Shown: positions 53,822 through 63,246 of the stretch, in pieces | Numbering within the stretch: position 1 is the first letter of the stretch | How the letters are laid out: each line of letters starts with the position of its first letter | Source of the DNA: Clostridium cavendishii DSM 21758 | Lineage (GTDB): Bacteria > Bacillota > Clostridia > Clostridiales > Clostridiaceae | NCBI RefSeq assembly: GCF_900141845.1 | Contig: NZ_FQZB01000005.1 | Span: 186,001-250,000 of the forward strand | Reading direction: 5' to 3' | Length of the DNA: 64,000 bases | The notes under the pieces: model-generated | The model's database searches: none | The model's input: only the letters and a program-made list of their open reading frames with translations | Told to the model about the DNA's origin: nothing | Position numbers and translations under genes: made by a program

Positions 53822-53860
53822 GGCTATTACTTTTAAAACATAAAAAGTAATAGCTTTTTT
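53822..53860 (+). terminator. Rho-independent terminator
   Basis: GCTATTACTTTT (about 53823-53834) with AAAAGTAATAGC (about 53843-53854), then T6-7. Confidence 0.9.
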
Positions 53861-53945
53861 TATTTGCTCTATAAATGGTTTAAGTTTTATAACTAAAATA
53901 TGAAGAATTAAATGCAAAAATATAAAATATAATCTATCCTAATTT

Positions 53946-53982
53946 TGAACTGCTCCCTGTCAAGTAGACAAGGAGTAGTTCA
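53946..53982. repeat. 37-bp near-palindrome resembling fused IS3-type ends
   Basis: TGAACTGCTCC (53946-53956) pairs with GGAGTAGTTCA (53972-53982) (one G-T pair); inner TGTC (53958-53961) pairs with GACA (53967-53970), loop AAGTA. No T-run, so not a terminator. The sequence looks like a terminal inverted repeat of IS3/IS150-type elements (TGAACTG.TCCC..). No transposase remains. Confidence 0.5.
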
Positions 53983-54082
53983 TTTAGAAAGATTAAGATA
54001 GCTTATTTTAAAAATAATTTTATATAGTTTGTGATAATAAAAAAAAATTTGGTAAAGCTAAATGTGAAAGGAGGATATAAAT

Positions 54083-55252
54083 ATGAAAAATAAAAAATTA
54101 ATTAGTATCTTCTCACTTATTATATTTTTAACTTCAATATTCTCAGTGCCAGTAAAAGCAGCTGAAGATGCAGGAATTAAGGTGGAAGCAAACTCAGCAG
54201 TACTTATGGAATCAACTTCTGGAAAAGTAATTTATGAAAAAAATCCTGATCAAAAATTTGCACCAGCTTCCGTAACAAAAATAATGACAATGCTACTTGC
54301 TATGGAATCAGTAGACAATGGTAAAATTAAACTTAGTGATAAAATAACCTGTAGTGAAAATGCAAAAAAAATGGGTGGTAGCACTATGCTATTAGATACA
54401 GGTGAAATTAGAACTGTAGAAGAAATCTTGAAAGGAATAGCTATAGCTTCAGGCAATGATGCTGCAGTTGCAATGGCAGAATATCTAGGCGGAACAGAAG
54501 AGGGTTTTGTAAAAATGATGAATGAAAAAGCGGCTGCCCTAGGTATGAAAAATACAACGTTTAAAAACTGTACAGGATTACCATCAGATGGACATATGTC
54601 AACTGCTAAAGACATTTCTATAATGTCTAGAGAGCTTTTAAAACACCCAACTATATTAAAATATACAGGCACTTATATGGATAATATATCAGAGGGCAGA
54701 AAGAGTCCTATAGAACTTGTTAACCATAATAAATTAGTTAGATTTTTTAAAGGCTGTGATGGTCTAAAGACTGGTTTTACTAATGAAGCTAAATATTGTA
54801 TTTCCGCAACAGCTAATAAAGATGGTACTAGAATGCTCGCAGTAATTATGGGAGCACCAACTTATAAGATAAGAAATAGAGATGCAAGTATGTTGCTTAA
54901 CTATGGATTTTCTAAATTTGAAAGTAAAAAGTTATTAGTTAAGGATCAGGATGTTGAAAAGGTACCATTAAACAAACAGGGAGATAAATTCTTAATGGCA
55001 AAAGCTAAGAATGATGTATACATAACCTATGAAAAAGGTAATGGTGATAAGGTTCAAAAGAAGTTAATCTTAAACATAGACGAAAATAAAAAAGCTTTTA
55101 CTAAGGGAGAAGTAATAGGAAAATGTGAATATTACATAGGAAATTCTTTAGTTGGAAGTGTAGATATTTATTCAGATAGGGACATAAAGAAAGGTAATTT
55201 CTTAGACAATATAAAATATAACTTCAAGAATTTATTTAAAGGTGGAGTTTAA
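54083..55252 (+). CDS. D-alanyl-D-alanine carboxypeptidase (DacF/PBP5-type)
   Basis: 389 residues. Signal peptide (about 1-26, ending VKA-AEDA). Peptidase S11 motifs: SVTK (S63-K66), SGN near 133 and KTGFT near 225. The C-terminal PBP5_C-like domain (about 270-360) is followed by an amphipathic end (FLDNIKYNFKNLFKGG) that may hold the protein on the membrane. It trims peptidoglycan stem peptides. It ends with a strong terminator just before the his promoter. Confidence 0.92.
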   Translation: MKNKKLISIFSLIIFLTSIFSVPVKAAEDAGIKVEANSAVLMESTSGKVIYEKNPDQKFAPASVTKIMTMLLAMESVDNGKIKLSDKITCSENAKKMGGSTMLLDTGEIRTVEEILKGIAIASGNDAAVAMAEYLGGTEEGFVKMMNEKAAALGMKNTTFKNCTGLPSDGHMSTAKDISIMSRELLKHPTILKYTGTYMDNISEGRKSPIELVNHNKLVRFFKGCDGLKTGFTNEAKYCISATANKDGTRMLAVIMGAPTYKIRNRDASMLLNYGFSKFESKKLLVKDQDVEKVPLNKQGDKFLMAKAKNDVYITYEKGNGDKVQKKLILNIDENKKAFTKGEVIGKCEYYIGNSLVGSVDIYSDRDIKKGNFLDNIKYNFKNLFKGGV

Positions 55253-55260
55253 AGTTTTAG

Positions 55261-55292
55261 CCTCTCATAAAGTTTTATGAGAGGTATTTTTT
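55261..55292 (+). terminator. Terminator of the carboxypeptidase gene
   Basis: CCTCTCATAA (55261-55270) with TTATGAGAGG (55275-55284), then TATTTTTT. Confidence 0.92.
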
Positions 55293-55331
55293 GTGTTTTT
55301 ATAAATTTAAAAATATTTTCTAAAAAAAGTA

Positions 55332-55360
55332 TTGACAATTAATTGGGAAAAACATATTAT
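55332..55360 (+). promoter_or_regulatory. Promoter of the his operon
   Basis: TTGACA (55332-55337), 17-bp spacer, TATTAT (55355-55360): the best sigma-A promoter in the window. The leader is only about 55 bases and shows no T-box or His-codon run. Confidence 0.85.
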
Positions 55361-55420
55361 AATTATAAAGATATTTTAATGAGTTAAAGCGATATAGTGA
55401 TAAAGTTCAGGAGGTGAAAT

Positions 55421-56524
55421 ATGAGATTAAATGAAATACCAAATGGAACTATGGATTTAATAAATATTCAATGTGAAACAAGAGAAAATTTAATACTAAG
55501 AATAAACAATCTTTTTAAATCGTGGGGATATAAAAAAGTGATTACTCCAACTATTGAATATTACAAGGTTATAAATAGTGGTTTTGAAAGTTTTAAAGAG
55601 CAAGATATTTATAAAGCTTTTGATAATAATGGAAGAATTCTTGTTCTTAGGCCTGATATGACAATACCTATAGCAAGACTTGTAGGTTCCAAGTTTAAAG
55701 GAGTAAAAAAACCTTTAAGATTAAGTTATACTTCAAATATTTTCAGGGTAAATAAGGAATTATTAGGTCAAAAAAATGAATCTACTCATTGTGGAATAGA
55801 GCTTATTGGAGAGTGGGTTAAGGGTTCTGATCTGGAAGTGATAATATTAGCTATAGAAAGTTTGAAATTATTTAATTTTAAAAAATTTAAGATTGAAATA
55901 ACGCATGTAGGGATTTTTAATGAGCTTTGTATTAAGGCAGAACTGGATTTAAAAACAAAAAATAAATTGGCTAGCTTAATAGAAGAAAAGAAAATAAAAG
56001 AGCTAGAAGATTTATTAGCTGACTTAACAATAGATGTTGATTATAAAGATATTATAAAAAAGCTGCCTTGGTTAGTAGGAGGAAAAGAGATTTTAGAATT
56101 TAACGAAAAATTAGAGCTTAATAGTCTTAAATACTTGAAGACTTTAGCTAAAACTATTGAAGAGTTAGGATATGAAGAGTTTATTTGTTTTAATTTAGGA
56201 AGACTACCAAGGATAAATTATTATACGGGATTAATTTTTAGTGCTTATGTAGAAGGGTATGGTGATTTTGTTTTAAATGGAGGACGTTATGATAACTTGT
56301 TAAAAGTTTATGGTGAAGCTAATAATGCTGTAGGTTTTTCTATAAATATAGATGCGTTAGCGGAAATTAATACTTTGAATCTATTAATGGATTCAAAAGA
56401 AAAGATAATTTTAGAGTATAAAGAAGAGAACTTTATAGATGTTATAAAGGAAGCAGATCATTTAAGAAGTATGGGTAAAATTGTAGAAATTAAATTAAAG
56501 AGGAGTAATGAGTATGGCTCTTAA
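55421..56524 (+). CDS. hisZ: ATP phosphoribosyltransferase regulatory subunit
   Basis: 367 residues, a HisRS-like catalytic-domain paralogue without aminoacylation function, which activates and gives histidine feedback to the short HisG. Seen: PNGTMDL at the start, PTIEYY near 43, RPDMTIPIARL near 78, SNIFRVNKE near 106, GLIFSAYVEGYGDFVLNGGRYDNLL near 270-295. Presence of hisZ agrees with a 207-residue short hisG. Overlaps hisG by 11 bp. Confidence 0.93.
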   Translation: MRLNEIPNGTMDLINIQCETRENLILRINNLFKSWGYKKVITPTIEYYKVINSGFESFKEQDIYKAFDNNGRILVLRPDMTIPIARLVGSKFKGVKKPLRLSYTSNIFRVNKELLGQKNESTHCGIELIGEWVKGSDLEVIILAIESLKLFNFKKFKIEITHVGIFNELCIKAELDLKTKNKLASLIEEKKIKELEDLLADLTIDVDYKDIIKKLPWLVGGKEILEFNEKLELNSLKYLKTLAKTIEELGYEEFICFNLGRLPRINYYTGLIFSAYVEGYGDFVLNGGRYDNLLKVYGEANNAVGFSINIDALAEINTLNLLMDSKEKIILEYKEENFIDVIKEADHLRSMGKIVEIKLKRSNEYGS

Positions 56525-57137
56525 TATAGCTTTAACAAAAGGAAGATTAGAAATTAGTAGTTTAGATTTATTTGAAAAAGCAGGCTTTAATTGTAGTTTT
56601 AGAAATAATAAGGGCAGAAAATTAATTTTTAAGGATTTAGATAATGATATAAGTTATTTTCTAGTTAAAGCTAATGATGCAATAACATATGTAGAGCATG
56701 GAGTGGCTGATTTAGCTGTGGTTGGGAAAGATAGTTTGCTTGAAAGTAGTAGTAATTATTATGAACTTTTAGATTTGAATATAGGAAAGTGTAAGTTTAT
56801 ATTAGCTGGGTTAAAAGACAATAATATCTTTAGTAATAGTGGACATATAAAAATAGCTACTAAATACCCAAAAGTGGCTAAAGGATATTTTAAGACTAAA
56901 AATATGGATGTAGAAATAATTAAAATAGAAGGTTCAGTTGAGATAGCTCCTTTAATAGGACTTTGTAATGGAATAGTTGACATTATGGAGACTGGTACAA
57001 CATTAAAAGAAAATGGGTTAATAGTATTAGATGAAATTTTAAATATAAGTGCTAGATTAATTGCAAATAGGGCAAGCTTTAATTTGAAACAAAAAGAAAT
57101 AGTAAATTTTTTAGAGAGGATTAGTAGTATATGTTAG
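56514..57137 (+). CDS. hisG: ATP phosphoribosyltransferase, short form
   Basis: About 207 residues. First committed step of histidine synthesis (PRPP plus ATP). Short form without the C-terminal regulatory domain: MALNIALTKGRLE at the start, GVADLAVVGKDSL near 64, KIATKYP near 108, GSVEIAPLIGLCNGIVDIMETGTTL near 140-165. An ATG at 56508 is too close to AGGAG; ATG at 56514 is chosen. Overlaps hisD by 7 bp. Confidence 0.94.
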   Translation: MALNIALTKGRLEISSLDLFEKAGFNCSFRNNKGRKLIFKDLDNDISYFLVKANDAITYVEHGVADLAVVGKDSLLESSSNYYELLDLNIGKCKFILAGLKDNNIFSNSGHIKIATKYPKVAKGYFKTKNMDVEIIKIEGSVEIAPLIGLCNGIVDIMETGTTLKENGLIVLDEILNISARLIANRASFNLKQKEIVNFLERISSIC

Positions 57138-58414
57138 AATTAATAGATTTAAGAAATAAAAATAAAGATTTTGAATTAGATAATTTAAGAGATAGAGAGT
57201 TGAAAGTTTCTAAGAAAGTACTAGATTCAGTTAATCATATAATAGAGTCTGTAAAAGATAAAAAAGATACAGCAATTAAAGAATTTACTACTAGGTTTGA
57301 TAAAGTTTTTATAGAAAAATTTGAAATTCCACAAGAAACATTTAAGGAATGTTTAGAAGAGGTGGAAGAGGACTTTTTAAAAGCTTTAATAGAAGCTAAG
57401 AATAATATTTATAATTATCATAAATATCAAAAATCAAATGGCTATTTTATGACAGATAAAGATGGTGTATTTAAAGGTCAAAGAGTGATTCCATTAGAAA
57501 AGGTTGGTGTATATGTACCAGGAGGGAGCGCTTCATATCCTTCTTCTGTGCTTATGAATGTAGTACCAGCTAAAATTGCTGGAGTTTCAGAAATAATAAT
57601 GGTAACTCCACCTACTAAAGACGGGGTGTTAAATAAATATGTAGCAGCGGCAGCGTATATAGCAGGAGTAGATAGAGTTTTTACAGTAGGTGGTGCTCAA
57701 GCAATAGCTGCATTAGCTTATGGAACAGAAACTATACCAAAGGTTGATAAAATAGTAGGCCCAGGAAATATATATGTAGCTACAGCTAAGAGACTTGTAT
57801 ATGGGATTGTAGATATAGATATGATAGCAGGTCCTAGCGAAATATTAGTTATAGCTGATGAAAATGCAAATCCAGATTATATTGCAGGAGATTTATTATC
57901 ACAAGCAGAACATGATAGTCTTTCAAGTGCTATTCTAGTAACAACATCTAAAAAAATATATGATAAAGTTTGTTTAAGTATACAAAATCAAATTATAAAC
58001 TCGCCTAGAAAATCAATTATAGAAGAATCCCTAAAAAATTATGGCAAAGCCTTCTTATGTAATAATTTAGAAGAATGCATTAAATTAAGTAACAGAATTG
58101 CACCAGAGCATTTGGAAATAATGACAGAAAAACCAATGGAATTATTAGATGAAGTTAAAAATGCAGGTTCAGTATTCTTAGGTTATTATACTCCAGAAGC
58201 TGTTGGAGATTATTTCGGAGGAACAAATCATGTTCTACCTACTAATGGTACATCAAGATTTTTTTCTCCACTATCAGTGGATAGTTTTATAAAAAAATCA
58301 TCATTTCTCTATTATTCTAAAGAAGCCTTAAGTCTTCATGGAAATAAAATAATAGAGCTTGCAGAAAAAGAAGGATTAGATGCTCATGCAAATTCTATTC
58401 GTCTTAGATTATAG
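57131..58414 (+). CDS. hisD: Histidinol dehydrogenase
   Basis: 427 residues, catalyses the last two oxidations to histidine. VPGGSASYPSSVLMNVVPAK near 130-150, GGAQAIAALAYGTE near 190, KIVGPGNIYVATAKR near 210, DMIAGPSEILV near 235, and the zinc site QAEHD near 260, plus the late GGTNHVLPT near 368. Full length. Confidence 0.96.
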   Translation: MLELIDLRNKNKDFELDNLRDRELKVSKKVLDSVNHIIESVKDKKDTAIKEFTTRFDKVFIEKFEIPQETFKECLEEVEEDFLKALIEAKNNIYNYHKYQKSNGYFMTDKDGVFKGQRVIPLEKVGVYVPGGSASYPSSVLMNVVPAKIAGVSEIIMVTPPTKDGVLNKYVAAAAYIAGVDRVFTVGGAQAIAALAYGTETIPKVDKIVGPGNIYVATAKRLVYGIVDIDMIAGPSEILVIADENANPDYIAGDLLSQAEHDSLSSAILVTTSKKIYDKVCLSIQNQIINSPRKSIIEESLKNYGKAFLCNNLEECIKLSNRIAPEHLEIMTEKPMELLDEVKNAGSVFLGYYTPEAVGDYFGGTNHVLPTNGTSRFFSPLSVDSFIKKSSFLYYSKEALSLHGNKIIELAEKEGLDAHANSIRLRL

Positions 58415-58470
58415 AATATTAAATTATGAAAAAATCTAAAAGCTATTTTTAATATGGAGGAGGTTAATAT

Positions 58471-59532
58471 ATGTATGATGTAGTTAATAATTATTTTGAA
58501 GTAGATAATAAAGAGCATGTAAAATTAAATGCTAATGAAAATCCGTATAAGATTTATGAGTTAACTAAATCCTTAGAAGATTATGAGTTAAACAGATATC
58601 CAGATAATGATGCACTTCTTTTAAGGGAAACTTATGGCAAATGCATAGGAATTAAAAAGGAAAATATATTAGCGGGAAATGGTTCTGATGAAATGATAAA
58701 TTTAATTATTTCAAGTTATATATCAAAAGGAGATACAGTTATAACACTTGAGCCTGATTTCTCAATGTATGATTTTTATACAAGGAGACAAGGTGGAAAT
58801 ATTACTAAGTATAAGTTCTTTTCAGGAGGTAATAAGTTCAATATAGATGAATTTATAAGCTTTGCAAAAAGCAATAATCCTAGACTTATAATATTTTCAA
58901 ATCCTAATAATCCAACGGGAAATGTTATAGATGAAGTTGATATTTTTAAAATGTTAATTGAATTTGAAGATATAAAGGTAGTTATAGATGAAGCCTATGT
59001 TGAGTTTTATGGTAAAAGTATGGTCTCAAATATTGAGAAATATCCAAATCTTATAATTATAAGAACTTTATCAAAAGCATGGTCAATGGCAGCACTTAGG
59101 GTTGGCTTTTTAATTGCTAATAACGCTACTATAGAAGAAATTAAAGGAAATAAGGTTCCTTATAATATTAATAGTATAAGTCAGAGTTTAGCTACAGAGC
59201 TTTTAAAATACGAGGAAACATTTAAAAAAAATCTAGATTTAATATTTAGAGAAAGAAAAAAAGTTTATAAGGAGCTTGTTTTGTTACAGGAAAAATATAA
59301 AATTTTTAAGGTTTATCCTTCAAAAGCTAACTTTATATATGGGCAATTTAATGGGAAATATATTTTGAATTTCTTAAAAGAGTTAGAATTTAATAATATT
59401 AAGATAAGAAGTTTTAAAGATAATTATTTTAGGATAACTATAGGAAGCTTTAATGAAAATAAGATTTTAATAGAAGTTATTAAAAATTTCTTGGGAAATA
59501 TTGTAAAAAAGAAAATAGTAGGTGAATATTAG
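58471..59532 (+). CDS. hisC: Histidinol-phosphate aminotransferase
   Basis: 353 residues, fold-type I PLP enzyme. VKLNANENPY near 18, NGSDEMINLI near 70, IFSNPNNPTGN near 142, VVIDEAYVEF near 170 and the PLP lysine in TLSKAWSMAALRVGF near 205-219. Full length. AGGAGG site. One base before the hisB start. Confidence 0.95.
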   Translation: MYDVVNNYFEVDNKEHVKLNANENPYKIYELTKSLEDYELNRYPDNDALLLRETYGKCIGIKKENILAGNGSDEMINLIISSYISKGDTVITLEPDFSMYDFYTRRQGGNITKYKFFSGGNKFNIDEFISFAKSNNPRLIIFSNPNNPTGNVIDEVDIFKMLIEFEDIKVVIDEAYVEFYGKSMVSNIEKYPNLIIIRTLSKAWSMAALRVGFLIANNATIEEIKGNKVPYNINSISQSLATELLKYEETFKKNLDLIFRERKKVYKELVLLQEKYKIFKVYPSKANFIYGQFNGKYILNFLKELEFNNIKIRSFKDNYFRITIGSFNENKILIEVIKNFLGNIVKKKIVGEY

Positions 59533-59533
59533 T

Positions 59534-60121
59534 ATGGTTAGACAAGGCAAATTTTCTAGAAAGACTAATGAAACAGATATTAATCTATTTCTTAATTTAG
59601 ATGGAAATAAGAGGATTGATATTAGCACAGGAATAGGCTTTTTTGATCATATGTTAACTCTATTCGCTTTTCATGGAAATCTTGACTTTAATATTTTAGC
59701 AAAAGGTGATTTAGAGGTTGATGATCACCATTTAATAGAGGATGCAGGAATTCTAATTGGAAAAGCTTTAAAAGAATTATTAGGAGAAAAGAAAGGAATC
59801 AAAAGATATTCATCAGTTTTTTTACCTATGGATGAAGCTTTAGCTTTTATAGTAATAGATATCTCGGATAGGTCTTACCTACTATTTGAAGGAGAGTTTA
59901 ACAAGGATAAGGTGGGAAATTTTTCGACTGATATGGTTGAAGAATTTTTTAGAGCTATTGCTTTAAATGCAGGAATTACTATGCATTTAAAGATTATGTA
60001 TGGAAAAAATGATCATCACAAGATAGAGGCACTATTTAAAGGTTTTGGAAGAGCTATTAAGGAAGCTATAAGTATAGATGATTCTATAAGTGGTGTTTTA
60101 AGTACCAAGGGGGTATTATGA
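59534..60121 (+). CDS. hisB: Imidazoleglycerol-phosphate dehydratase
   Basis: About 195 residues, single-domain bacterial type, without the N-terminal phosphatase of enteric HisB. Metal motifs GFFDHMLTLFAFHG near 39 and DDHHLIEDAGI near 62; GKNDHHKIEALFKGFGRA near 160. A GTG at 59522 is in frame, but ATG at 59534, after AGGTG, gives the usual family start. The stop overlaps hisH by ATGA. Confidence 0.95.
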   Translation: MVRQGKFSRKTNETDINLFLNLDGNKRIDISTGIGFFDHMLTLFAFHGNLDFNILAKGDLEVDDHHLIEDAGILIGKALKELLGEKKGIKRYSSVFLPMDEALAFIVIDISDRSYLLFEGEFNKDKVGNFSTDMVEEFFRAIALNAGITMHLKIMYGKNDHHKIEALFKGFGRAIKEAISIDDSISGVLSTKGVL

Positions 60122-60744
60122 TAGGAATAATTGATTATGGTGTAGGAAATTTAAAAAGTGTTTATAATGCATTAAATTATTTAAATATAAAAACAAAGTT
60201 TGTAAAATCAAGTAAAGATTTTAAGGATTGTTATGGTTTTATACTTCCAGGAGTAGGGGCATTTAAGCATGGCGTAGAGAATCTAATAAAATCAGGCTTA
60301 TATGAGGAAATTGTTGATGTTAAAAATGAAGGAAGAGCAATTCTAGGTATTTGTCTTGGTATGCAGCTTTTATTTAATAGAAGTGAGGAAGGAGATAAAG
60401 ATACTTCTGGTTTGAATTTTATTGAAGGCGATATAGTTAAGCTAAAGGGAGATATAAAAATTCCTCACATAGGATGGAATAGTCTATATTTTAATAAATC
60501 TAATTTAAAACAAGATATTTTTAGTGGAATAAAAGAGGAAGCCTACGTTTATTTCGTGCATTCTTATATGGCTAGTGTAGGAGAAGAAAATGTAATTGCT
60601 TATACAAGTTATGGGGAAAATAAAATTCCTGCTATTGTAACAAAAGACAATTTAATAGGTATGCAGTTTCATCCAGAAAAAAGTGGAGAAGTTGGTCTTA
60701 AATTTTTAAAAAGTTTTTCAGGATTTGCGAAAAATAGAGTTTGA
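60118..60744 (+). CDS. hisH: Imidazole glycerol-phosphate synthase glutaminase subunit
   Basis: 208 residues, gives ammonia to HisF. YGVGNLKSVYNAL near 8, LPGVGAFKHGV near 40, nucleophile Cys in GICLGMQLLF near 80, and C-terminal FHPEKSGEVG near 185. ATGA-coupled to hisB. Confidence 0.96.
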   Translation: MIGIIDYGVGNLKSVYNALNYLNIKTKFVKSSKDFKDCYGFILPGVGAFKHGVENLIKSGLYEEIVDVKNEGRAILGICLGMQLLFNRSEEGDKDTSGLNFIEGDIVKLKGDIKIPHIGWNSLYFNKSNLKQDIFSGIKEEAYVYFVHSYMASVGEENVIAYTSYGENKIPAIVTKDNLIGMQFHPEKSGEVGLKFLKSFSGFAKNRV

Positions 60745-60762
60745 ATTAAAGGAGATTAGAAA

Positions 60763-61485
60763 ATGATAATTATACCGGCTATAGATATAAGGAATGGAAA
60801 AGCTGTTAGACTTTATAAAGGTGATTATTCTAAAGAGGAGATTGTAGCAGAAAGTGTTATAAAAACAGCTTTAGATTTTAAGAACCAAGGGGCAGAATAT
60901 ATTCATATAGTTGATTTAGACGGGGCAAAAATAGGTGCCTTAAAGAATTTTTCAATAATTAAAGAGGTTATAGATATAACAAAGATTAAAGTTGAAGTAG
61001 GTGGCGGAATTAGAAATATAGATACTATAAAAAAACTTATTGATTTAGGAGTAGAAAAAGTCATTCTAGGAACAGCAGCTTTAAATGATTTGAGCTTATT
61101 AAAACTTGCAGTAAAGGAATATGGAGAGAAAATAGCTATAGCAATAGATTTTAAAGATGGTTATGTATATGGGAGAGGATGGGTTGAAAAAAGTAATATA
61201 AATTTTTTAGATATGTCAAAATCATTAGAAAAAATAGGTATTTCAAATATAATAGTTACAGATATAGATAAGGATGGAACATTAAATGGACCAAGCTATG
61301 AAGCATTAAGAGTATTGAATAAAGTAAGTAATATTAAAATAACAGCTTCAGGAGGCATAAGAGATATTCAGGATATAAAAAAATTAAAAGAAATGAATCT
61401 TTATGCTGCAATAACAGGTAAAGCCATATACTCAAAAACATTAAATCTAAAAGAAGCACTAGTTCTTTGTAAACTTGAAGTTTAA
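60763..61485 (+). CDS. hisA: ProFAR isomerase
   Basis: 240 residues, TIM barrel. PAIDIRNGKAVRLYKG at the start, HIVDLDGAK near 49, VEVGGGIRN near 78, VTDIDKDGTL near 165, ASGGIRD near 197. Catalytic Asp8 and Asp169-type residues present. AAGGAG site. Confidence 0.96.
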   Translation: MIIIPAIDIRNGKAVRLYKGDYSKEEIVAESVIKTALDFKNQGAEYIHIVDLDGAKIGALKNFSIIKEVIDITKIKVEVGGGIRNIDTIKKLIDLGVEKVILGTAALNDLSLLKLAVKEYGEKIAIAIDFKDGYVYGRGWVEKSNINFLDMSKSLEKIGISNIIVTDIDKDGTLNGPSYEALRVLNKVSNIKITASGGIRDIQDIKKLKEMNLYAAITGKAIYSKTLNLKEALVLCKLEV

Positions 61486-61502
61486 TTAAAAGGAGGGAAA
61501 TA

Positions 61503-62264
61503 ATGCATACTAAAAGAATAATTCCTTGTTTAGATGTTATAGGCAAGAATGTGGTAAAGGGGGTTAATTTTATAAATTTAGCATCTGTTGGTTCAGCCAT
61601 AGACTATGCAAAATTTTATAACAATGAAGGAGCAGATGAACTTGTATTTTTAGACATTACTGCAAGTAACGAAGATAGAGGAATAATGATAGACTTAGTT
61701 AGGAGTATATCAGAAGAAATTTTTATACCATTTACAGTAGGTGGTGGACTTAAAAATATCAATGATGTAAGAGCTATATTAAAAGCAGGTGCTGATAAGG
61801 TAAGCTTAAATTCAGCAGCTGTTAAAAATCCAAGATTGATAAAAGAAGTAAGTGATTATTTTGGAAGTCAGTGTATGGTTTTAGCGGTTGATGCTAAAAG
61901 GAGAGCAGATTTTAAAGGATTTAATGTGTTTATCAATGGTGGTAGGATAGACACAGGTATAGATGTATTTAAATGGATAGAGAAAGCGGAAAAGTTGGGT
62001 GCGGGAGAAATACTTTTAACATCTATGGATTCTGATGGAACTAAAAAAGGGTTTGATTTAGAACTTTTAAAATCTATAAACAATATAGTTAAAATACCAG
62101 TAATAGCTTCAGGGGGAGCTGGTAAGATTGAGGATTTTTACAATGTATTTAAAGAAGCTGATGTAGACGCTGCATTAGCAGCTTCATTATTTCATTATGA
62201 AGAAGTTAAGATAAATAAACTTAAAGTATATCTTAAAGAAAATAATATAAAGGTTAGAATTTAG
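61503..62264 (+). CDS. hisF: Imidazole glycerol-phosphate synthase cyclase subunit
   Basis: 253 residues, TIM barrel partner of HisH. IIPCLDVIGKNVVKGVNF at the start, DELVFLDITASNEDRG near 40-55, FTVGGGLKN near 79, DKVSLNSAAVKNP near 99, SMDSDGTKKGFD near 174, ASGGAGKIEDF near 200. Catalytic Asp11 and Asp130-region are retained. AGGAGG site. Confidence 0.96.
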   Translation: MHTKRIIPCLDVIGKNVVKGVNFINLASVGSAIDYAKFYNNEGADELVFLDITASNEDRGIMIDLVRSISEEIFIPFTVGGGLKNINDVRAILKAGADKVSLNSAAVKNPRLIKEVSDYFGSQCMVLAVDAKRRADFKGFNVFINGGRIDTGIDVFKWIEKAEKLGAGEILLTSMDSDGTKKGFDLELLKSINNIVKIPVIASGGAGKIEDFYNVFKEADVDAALAASLFHYEEVKINKLKVYLKENNIKVRI

Positions 62265-62277
62265 GTATAGTGAAAAG

Positions 62278-62311
62278 AATAATAGCTAAGCCACTACTCT
62301 ATTATTTTTTT
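62278..62311 (+). terminator. Terminator-like hairpin inside the his operon
   Basis: AATAATAG (62278-62285) with CTATTATT (62299-62306), then T-rich sequence. It sits between hisF and hisI and might reduce or partly end transcription. Confidence 0.5.
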
Positions 62312-62330
62312 ATATATCTTAGGAGGATGT

Positions 62331-62705
62331 ATGCTAAAAAAAATCACAATTTTAGAAAATGGGTTTGAAGTAATTAATGAGAATATAATAGATGCTATAA
62401 ATTTTGAAAAGTCTAACGGCTTGGTACCAACTATAATTCAAGATATAGAAACAAATGAAGTATTAATGTTAGCTTATATGAATAAAGAAAGTTTTATAAA
62501 AACATTACAAGAAAAAACTACTTGGTTTTATAGTAGAAGTAGAAAAAAACTTTGGAATAAGGGAGAAAGCTCAGGTAACTTTCAGTATGTTAAGGAAGTA
62601 AGGATTGATTGTGATTTAGATACTATATTAATAAAAGTTAAACAAGAAGGTGTTGCTTGTCATACAGGAAGCTTTAGTTGTTTTTTTTATAAGGTGAATT
62701 TATAA
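62331..62705 (+). CDS. hisI: Phosphoribosyl-AMP cyclohydrolase
   Basis: 124 residues, separate from HisE. LVPTIIQDIETNEVLMLAYMNKESF near 30-55, the TTWFYSRSRKKLWNKGESSG box near 70, DCDLDTILIKVKQEGVACHTG near 98-115 with the zinc Cys residues. The N-terminal 25 residues are a longer extension than usual (ILENGFEVINENIID). AGGAGG site. Confidence 0.93.
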   Translation: MLKKITILENGFEVINENIIDAINFEKSNGLVPTIIQDIETNEVLMLAYMNKESFIKTLQEKTTWFYSRSRKKLWNKGESSGNFQYVKEVRIDCDLDTILIKVKQEGVACHTGSFSCFFYKVNL

Positions 62706-62736
62706 AATAATTGTTAATTTATAAGGAAGGTAATGA

Positions 62737-63075
62737 ATGGATAGAAAAATAGAAAATTCAATAGTAGATTTATATAATTTAATTGCACTTAGAAAAGAAG
62801 AGGACTATGAAAATTCATATACAAATTACTTGTTTAAGCAAGGATTAGATAAAATATTAAAAAAGATAGGTGAGGAATCAACCGAAGTAATAATAAGTGC
62901 AAAAGGGAATAATAACTATGAGGTAATTAAAGAGGTATGTGATCTTATTTATCATTTATTAGTTTTATTAAATTCTAAAAATATAAGTTTAATAGAAATT
63001 CAAGATGAACTTATGAAACGAAAAAGTAAAATGGGTAATTTAAAGGCAGAAAGAAAAGAAATAGAGGTATTATGA
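62737..63075 (+). CDS. hisE: Phosphoribosyl-ATP pyrophosphatase
   Basis: 112 residues. MazG-like helical fold: YTNYLFKQGLDKILKKIGEESTEVIISAKG (about 29-55, read in parts) and EVCDLIYHLLVLL near 72 carry the acidic metal site. Last gene of the his operon; no strong terminator is visible before the scpA promoter. Confidence 0.94.
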   Translation: MDRKIENSIVDLYNLIALRKEEDYENSYTNYLFKQGLDKILKKIGEESTEVIISAKGNNNYEVIKEVCDLIYHLLVLLNSKNISLIEIQDELMKRKSKMGNLKAERKEIEVL

Positions 63076-63180
63076 CATTACAAATTGTGGTGTAAATAGA
63101 TGTGAAATTTTACTTAAGTAAAGTGTATTTATAAAGTAATTCATGTCTATTTTTTATTTATTATAGTAAGGCGAACAAGC

Positions 63181-63209
63181 TTGCTTTATAATAAGACAAT
63201 TGCTATTAT
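63181..63209 (+). promoter_or_regulatory. Promoter of scpA
   Basis: TTGCTT (63181-63186), 17 bp, TATTAT (63204-63209), about 38 bp before scpA. Confidence 0.55.
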
Positions 63210-63246
63210 ATAATATAGGAATTATAGCATTTAAGGGGGATTAGTA

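Noticed and set aside
55361..55420. Histidine attenuator or T-box for the his operon
   Set aside because: The leader is about 55 bases with no His-codon run, no T-box sequence and no terminator stem.
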